From: Streptomyces sp. CBMA123
GTDB taxonomy: Bacteria > Actinomycetota > Actinomycetes > Streptomycetales > Streptomycetaceae
Direction of reading: 5' to 3'
Length of the DNA: 64,000 nt
Assembly (NCBI RefSeq): GCF_014596465.1
Contig: NZ_MECK01000035.1
Span: 1-64,000, forward strand
In this document: in pieces, positions 59,362-64,000 of the stretch
Layout: every line of letters begins with the position of its first letter
Position numbering within the stretch: position 1 is the stretch's first letter
Notes under the pieces: model-generated
The model's input: only the letters and a program-made list of their open reading frames with translations
The model's database searches: none
Told to the model about the DNA's origin: nothing
Program-made: the position numbers and the translations under genes

Positions 59362-60887
59362 TTGATGCCTCCGGCGAACGGCAGGGTGTTGGCGAAGGCG
59401 CGGCCGTGTTCGAGGTCGAGCCACTCGATCCGCAGGCCGCCCGCGTTGCGGGCACGGGAAGCCGTCGTCCGCTTGGTGCGCTCCAGCTCTTCGGCGCTGC
59501 GGGCGGAGATGGTGATGTAGCCGACGACCGCCGAGCCGGCCGCGCCGGACGCGGCGAGGGCCATGCCGCGCGAACCGGTGGCACTCGCGGCGATCTGGTC
59601 GCGGGGGTCGATGTTCTTGCCGCGCTGGCGGTTCCTGGCCATCTCGGCCTGGTTGTTCGTGTCCTCCGCCAGCATGCGTTCCACGGCCTTGTCGTTCGGC
59701 TCCAGTTGCTGCGTGACGGAGAAGGTGCGGATCACGTCCGGCATCCCGATCAGCAGGGGCGACAGGAACCCGGGGCCGACTGGCGTGGTAGGCCAGGCCG
59801 CCACGTAGGCCGTCGCGTGGTACCAGCTCTCGGTGCTCCCCGCCGCGCGGGTGGCCAGGTGCGTTCCGTGGCGGACATCGACGTTGCGGGGGAAGGCGTG
59901 GGCCCGCGGGAGGTCGGTGTCCCAGATGGCGTGGTCAGGGTCGTACGAGTTGCGGATGAGGGCCGTCAGCTTGCCCTCGTCCAGGGGCGCGACCACCGAG
60001 AGGTCGGCGTCCTCTGCACGGGACCACAGCTCGTCCAGGTACATCGCCATCGCGGCGGCGATCCCGTCGTCACCCGTTCCTCGTGCCGCACCCTCGGCTG
60101 CCAGGTCCCGGGTGAACTTCGCGTGGATGGTGATGTAGTAGCGGTGTTCCTCCGCCGAGGTAGACACCGCGCGGGCCAGGACGTCGTAGGAGTCCTTGAG
60201 CCACTGCGGGGCGTTGGCCGTGGCCGCCGACTCGTCGCGCTGCGAGACGAACCGCTGGTGGGCGTAGGGGTCGCTCTTCACCTGTCGGGCGAGGACCTGA
60301 ATCCGCTTCACCGGGTGTTCCTCGACGTTGCCGAACGCATCGAGCAACTCGCCCCACCTTTCCAACGCGACGACCTGTTCCCCGGTGTCCTTGCCGCCCA
60401 GTCCGGGCGAGGTGACCTCCAGCGCGGCGGTGACGCAGCCGGCTTCCGGCTGGAGGACGACGACGGCCTGCTGCCCGCGGACCGTGACCGGCACCCACGT
60501 CATGCCGGCGATGCCCTCGGGCTCCGCCAGCGCGGCGTCCGGAGGCGTGCCATCCCGTCGAACGCCCGCCTCGACGGCGGGCGACACCCAGACGCCGCCG
60601 GTGCGGCGGAGCGCCTTGCGGTGGTAGCGGTTGATCCGCCACCAGCGGTAGAGGGAGCGCCGCTGTGACGTGCCCTTCGGCCGGTAGGGGGCGTAGACGA
60701 TCGCCAGGGCGATCAGGATCGGTGCCACCAGGCCGGTCGCTGCGAGGGCCGTCACGCCGCTAAACGCGAAGCCGAGCAGGAGGCCGGTGACGGCGCCGCT
60801 GCCGAGAACGACCTGTTCGCCGAGGTCGCGGCGGCCCACCAGGCCCGTGGGGCGGTGTTTTCCGAACTGATACGTACGAGTCGACAT
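59358..60887 (-). CDS. SCO6880-family T4SS membrane protein
   Basis: A 509-aa protein. The N-terminus (TYQFGKHRPTGLVGRRDLGE) and two hydrophobic segments at about 27-45 and 48-68 match the SCO6880 family found beside VirB4-like ATPases in actinobacterial elements. The large following region resembles the N-terminal (non-motor) VirB4 domain, so this and the next gene may together be one split VirB4. It precedes the ATPase with a 4-bp overlap. Confidence 0.85.
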   Translation of the reverse strand: MSTRTYQFGKHRPTGLVGRRDLGEQVVLGSGAVTGLLLGFAFSGVTALAATGLVAPILIALAIVYAPYRPKGTSQRRSLYRWWRINRYHRKALRRTGGVWVSPAVEAGVRRDGTPPDAALAEPEGIAGMTWVPVTVRGQQAVVVLQPEAGCVTAALEVTSPGLGGKDTGEQVVALERWGELLDAFGNVEEHPVKRIQVLARQVKSDPYAHQRFVSQRDESAATANAPQWLKDSYDVLARAVSTSAEEHRYYITIHAKFTRDLAAEGAARGTGDDGIAAAMAMYLDELWSRAEDADLSVVAPLDEGKLTALIRNSYDPDHAIWDTDLPRAHAFPRNVDVRHGTHLATRAAGSTESWYHATAYVAAWPTTPVGPGFLSPLLIGMPDVIRTFSVTQQLEPNDKAVERMLAEDTNNQAEMARNRQRGKNIDPRDQIAASATGSRGMALAASGAAGSAVVGYITISARSAEELERTKRTTASRARNAGGLRIEWLDLEHGRAFANTLPFAGGIK

Positions 60888-60890
60888 GGT

Positions 60891-62864
60891 TCATCGGTCC
60901 TTGCTGGGGTCCGGTCGGCCGGGGGCCTGTCCGCCGGTCGGCCGCGACTGCGGCGTGGGCGAGACGGTGGGCCCGGAGCCCGGGTTGGTTCCTGGTGCGG
61001 GGGAGGGGGAGGAGTGCGCCGCTGGCGGGCGGGGCGTCGGTGCCGCCGAGGGCAGCGGTGCCGGGGCGGTTGCTGCCGGGGGCGGAGCCTGCGGCGGGAG
61101 CGGTCGTGCGGTGACCGGAGCAGACGGGGGGCCGGCGAACTCGTCCCAGTTCAGCGCCATCCGGGCCCGCGGTGCCGAGGGCTGGGCCGGAGCCTGGCCA
61201 ACGACCGGGGCGGAACTCGTGCCCTGTGGGCGGGCGGTGGCCGGAGCGCCGGGGGCGGTGTTGCCGCCAGGTTGAGCCGGGGCGGGGCCGACGACCGGGC
61301 CGGAGGTTGCTTCCGCAGGACGGGCAGCGTCCGGAGTGCCGGAAGAGGCGTGACTGCTGGCGGCGGACCAGTCCGGCGTTGAGCCGACGACCGGGCCGGA
61401 GGAGGTACCTTCCGGGCTGGCGATGGCCGGAGCCTCGGAGGCGGCGTGCCCGTTGGCCGCGGACCAGTCCGGGGCCGAACCGACGACCGGGCCGGAGGAA
61501 GTGCCCTCCGGGTGGCCGGCCGGGACACCCGGTGCCCCGGTGTGGCCGTTGCTCTCGGGCTGCCCCTGGGGCTGCTCGGAGCCGAGGCCGCCGTTAGCGA
61601 CGTCGGCACCCTGCGCGCCGGGTGAGCTGGCGGCCTTGTTCTTCGCCACGTCGAACCCGGCCTTGGCCACGGCCGCCGCAGCGGCAACGGGCCCACCTGC
61701 GGCGGCAGTTCCGCCGCCCATCTTGGCCCCGGCCCCGGCTGCCTTGGCGCCTGCGGACTTCCCGCCGCCGACCACGGCGTCCTGCACCCGGGAGTTGATC
61801 GCCCTGTTCGCGTGCTGGCCAGGACCGTCGATCGCAGCCGCCGGGCCGGAGGACTGGGCCGCCTTCCGGTCGTGGTGGAGCTGAGCCATCTGGTCACCGA
61901 AGGCCGGCACCCACTTGTAGAGCGTGGCGCTCGCGAAGACGGCGAGCAGGAGGATCAGCGCGCCGATCAGCGTCTTGGAGACCGCGTCGGACATGGACCC
62001 CGTGCTATCGCTGAGGACCGCGCCGCCCAAGCCCAGCAGGGCGAAGAGGACCGGCTTGCTGAGCCCGACGGCGAAGATGCCGCCGAACCACTTCTTGCTC
62101 TTGTTCCACAGGTCGCGGTCGACCAGACCGGCGTTCACGACGGGACCGAGCGCGACGGCCACGTAGATCGCGGCACCACGGATCAACAGCTCGATCCACA
62201 TCAGCAGCGCACCGGCCATCATGATCAGGTTGACGACCAGCAACTGCCCCACGCCATCGGTCGGGTTGGCTGCCATGACCGTGAGGATGTTCTCCAGGAA
62301 GGGCTTGAAGTTGCTTGTCGCGTAGGGCTCGAAGACGGCTGTGACCTCGTCAATCGCCTTGAGCAGCAGCGCGATGGCCCCCGGCGTCAGCGCGTTGACG
62401 ATGAACTGGAGGACCAAAAAGCCGATCGCCTCGCCCACGGCGGTGGTGATGCTGACCCCACGGACCGCCCGCTTGGCCACGGCGATCAGCCACAGGGCCA
62501 CGGTGAGCAGGCTGGAGGCAGCGAAGATGATCGCGTACTGCTTCAGGAAGCCGGGCGACGTGAGGTCAACCTTCGTCGTGTTCTGGATCAGCTCCAGCAT
62601 CTTGCGGAGGAACCAGATGTTGGCCTCCGTCAGCTTCTGCAGCAGGAAGCCGAGCGGGTCTTTGACGAAGTCGATCGCGGCCTTCGCCTCGCACACCATC
62701 GGGATGTAGCAGAAGATGGAGTCCGCCCTGGCGGCCGGGATGAAGAAGAACCCGATGACCACGTTGACCATGGCGATGGTCCGGAGCCTCCGCTGCCAGC
62801 GGCCCGGTGCGCTCTGCTCGACCCGCAGCAGGCCGGGAGCGTCGTCACGCAGTCGCAGGCGCAT
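60891..62864 (-). CDS. VirB6/TrbL-like T4SS membrane protein with long repetitive tail
   Basis: About 657 aa. A signal-like first helix (about 25-48) is followed by five or six transmembrane segments within 105-310, the layout of VirB6/TrbL channel proteins. Residues about 335-657 are Ala/Pro/Gly-rich with four repeats of a TSSGPVVGSAPDWSA-type unit (DNA 61,180-61,510). ATG 62864 or GTG 62873 lie inside the upstream gene. The tail may reach the cell wall or the cytoplasm; topology is not decided. Confidence 0.82.
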   Translation of the reverse strand: MRLRLRDDAPGLLRVEQSAPGRWQRRLRTIAMVNVVIGFFFIPAARADSIFCYIPMVCEAKAAIDFVKDPLGFLLQKLTEANIWFLRKMLELIQNTTKVDLTSPGFLKQYAIIFAASSLLTVALWLIAVAKRAVRGVSITTAVGEAIGFLVLQFIVNALTPGAIALLLKAIDEVTAVFEPYATSNFKPFLENILTVMAANPTDGVGQLLVVNLIMMAGALLMWIELLIRGAAIYVAVALGPVVNAGLVDRDLWNKSKKWFGGIFAVGLSKPVLFALLGLGGAVLSDSTGSMSDAVSKTLIGALILLLAVFASATLYKWVPAFGDQMAQLHHDRKAAQSSGPAAAIDGPGQHANRAINSRVQDAVVGGGKSAGAKAAGAGAKMGGGTAAAGGPVAAAAAVAKAGFDVAKNKAASSPGAQGADVANGGLGSEQPQGQPESNGHTGAPGVPAGHPEGTSSGPVVGSAPDWSAANGHAASEAPAIASPEGTSSGPVVGSTPDWSAASSHASSGTPDAARPAEATSGPVVGPAPAQPGGNTAPGAPATARPQGTSSAPVVGQAPAQPSAPRARMALNWDEFAGPPSAPVTARPLPPQAPPPAATAPAPLPSAAPTPRPPAAHSSPSPAPGTNPGSGPTVSPTPQSRPTGGQAPGRPDPSKDR

Positions 62865-64000
62865 TGTCGACACCCCCCACCGTGGCGAAGCTGTCGGCCG
62901 AGTCCGCCTGCTGCATCGCGGGCGGCGACGGAACGAGCGGTGCGGACGGCGTGACGGCGGTGGTCTTCCACGTGCCGTCGATCCAGACGAGGTCCACGGT
63001 CATCCGCAGGAAGGCGACCTGCGGACGGCGGGTCTCGTCCTTGCCCGCGACCCCGCCGGCCGACGCGGTCCACAGCTCGATGCTCGCGGCCTGGTCGGTG
63101 CAGGAGATGGTGCGGGTCGCCAGGACGGCCGTCCGCGTGATCAGCTCGCTGCCGTCCGCCGACTTGCCGTCCGTCCCGACCCCACGGTTCTCCGTGACCA
63201 GGCGGGCCGTGGCATCCGAGTCCGAGGTGACCGACCCCAGCACGCTCGGTGCTGCGGTGGCCGCCAGCATCTGGCGCCGCCAGTCGCTGTCGGTGAAGAA
63301 CCGCGCGTCGCCGTACAGCATGACGGCACTGACCGCAGCAGCCCGGGCCCCGCTCTCGTTCTGCTCGTAGGGTGCGGGGAAGCCGTCCGGCCGCATCGCG
63401 CCGGTCACGACCGGATCGTCCGCAGCGGCCGGCGCGTAGCCGGAGAAGTCTCCGGCTACGTTGGACGCCTGCCGCGCGTCGATCGGCGCGACCAGCCCCG
63501 CCGAGCTCGAACTGTCCTTGAGCTTCCAGTCGTTGGACTCCCAGACCAGGGTGACCGTCACCGACTGGTACCCCGCTACCGGGGTCGCGTGCCCGGCCGC
63601 GCTGCCGCGGACCGTCGTGGTCCACAGCCGGACCATGGCCCCCTGGTCGTCGTAGCCCAGGACACGGGCGGAGAGGACGCCGGTACGGGCGATGGTCTGA
63701 TCGGCGGAGACCTCCGGGGTGTCACCCCGGAGGGAGGCGACCGCCTGAGTGGCGGCCAGATCTGCCTTCTTGCTGGCCGAGTCGGCGGCGTCCCGGGCGG
63801 CCATGGCCGCCACGGCGTTGTGCCGCCGCTCGCTGTTCGTCAGGAAGGCGGTGCTGCCGCTGACGACGGTGTAGTTGGCCGCCGCTGCCTTCGCGCCGGT
63901 CTGCGTGTGCGGGTAGCCCACGGGGACACCGTCGACCTCCCGGGCCCGTTCCGCGTTCACCCGGGGGGCCGGGTGGGCGGGTGAAGACGCCAAGGGAGCG
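62845..64000 (-). CDS. T4SS-operon protein with two repeated domains, 5'-partial
   Basis: The frame is open to the window edge, so the N-terminus is missing. At least 382 residues contain two homologous halves: VPVGYPHTQTGAKAAAANYT...RLWTTTVRG and FPAPYEQNESGARAAAVSAV...IELWTASAGG, each about 150 residues and ending in an alpha+beta unit with VTLVWESNDWKLKD or VDLVWIDGTWKTTA. This recalls NTF2-like/VirB8-TraC-type domains in duplicate. It probably forms the periplasm-facing part of the channel. Confidence 0.75.
   Translation of the reverse strand, partial: APLASSPAHPAPRVNAERAREVDGVPVGYPHTQTGAKAAAANYTVVSGSTAFLTNSERRHNAVAAMAARDAADSASKKADLAATQAVASLRGDTPEVSADQTIARTGVLSARVLGYDDQGAMVRLWTTTVRGSAAGHATPVAGYQSVTVTLVWESNDWKLKDSSSSAGLVAPIDARQASNVAGDFSGYAPAAADDPVVTGAMRPDGFPAPYEQNESGARAAAVSAVMLYGDARFFTDSDWRRQMLAATAAPSVLGSVTSDSDATARLVTENRGVGTDGKSADGSELITRTAVLATRTISCTDQAASIELWTASAGGVAGKDETRRPQVAFLRMTVDLVWIDGTWKTTAVTPSAPLVPSPPAMQQADSADSFATVGGVDNAPATA

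Larger units (their letters stand above)
14526..64000. mobile_element. Integrated conjugative element with MobF relaxase and type IV secretion genes, right end outside the window
   Basis: The left boundary is fixed by the broken DUF255 gene. Inside are hallmark transfer genes (MobF relaxase-helicase, VirD4-like coupling protein, VirB4-like ATPase, SCO6880-family and VirB6-like proteins), an antirestriction ArdC-like gene, ParB-like and endonuclease genes, and a metabolic cargo operon. There is no replication initiator, integrase or right attachment site in the window, so an ICE cannot be told from an integrated plasmid. Confidence 0.85.

Overview
High-GC actinobacterial DNA, best placed in the Streptomycetaceae (Streptomyces or Kitasatospora). 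The GC-rich third codon positions, the GTG/TTG starts and the gene order mca / DUF4307 / greA next to an ABC-2 exporter, threonine ammonia-lyase and cystathionine gamma-synthase all fit that family. No rRNA, tRNA or CRISPR array was seen.

Region 1, about 1-14,530, is chromosomal backbone. It carries a Pro-rich hypothetical protein, a cupin, msrA, metB, a MarR regulator, ilvA, a DrrA/DrrB-type exporter behind a perfect 17-bp palindrome, greA, a DUF4307 protein, mca and a small membrane protein. A two-component system, a decayed ABC ATPase, a membrane protein and a methyltransferase follow. A DUF255 (YyaL-type thioredoxin-domain) gene begins at 14,368 and is cut at its CHWC motif near 14,526. 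A second, degenerate copy of its 5' end lies at 10,395.

Region 2, about 14,526 to beyond 64,000, is a large integrated conjugative element whose right end and integrase lie outside the window. At its left end sit a 49-aa ORF, an Mrr-type endonuclease and an HNH protein. From 18.0 to 33.3 kb come plus-strand accessory genes: a DUF2786 protein, a tandem ParB-like protein, an ArdC-like antirestriction protein, a DUF3560 protein and many unknowns. Six of these genes or gene sets have a near-identical promoter (TTGNCN, 17 bp, TTTAAT) followed by a structured leader that shows GGGCAACA in a hairpin loop and carries UCUCACCAG just before the start codon. Two of the promoters lie at the end of a 360-bp, apparently identical direct repeat built round a long palindrome. 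A candidate oriT and a MobF relaxase-helicase follow (33.7-38.2 kb).

From 38.3 to 42.0 kb are a membrane protein, a PP2C-like phosphatase and a Nudix gene with a broken duplicate. From 52.1 down to 42.0 kb runs a tightly packed minus-strand gene set: queD, queE, folE, a purine-type phosphoribosyltransferase, a methyltransferase, two thymidylate-kinase-like proteins, a radical SAM enzyme, a DegT-type aminotransferase, a HAD phosphatase, a PurC (SAICAR synthetase)-like ligase, a DnaQ-like exonuclease and a DsbA-fold protein. QueC is absent, so the deazapurine route should stop at 7-carboxy-7-deazaguanine (CDG). The phosphoribosyltransferase could ribosylate CDG and the PurC-like enzyme could amidate its carboxylate. 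I read this as a candidate uncharacterised deazaguanosine pathway.

From 52.3 to 55.8 kb are regulators (an HATPase protein and an XRE/DUF5753 protein with a possible DUF397-like partner) and small unknowns. From 55.8 kb to the edge is a minus-strand type IV secretion operon: a VirD4/TraG coupling protein, two small proteins, a VirB4-like ATPase, a SCO6880-family protein, a VirB6-like membrane protein and a duplicated-domain protein that runs off the window. With the relaxase this gives a single-stranded T4SS transfer apparatus, unlike the FtsK-like TraB double-stranded transfer typical of streptomycete elements.
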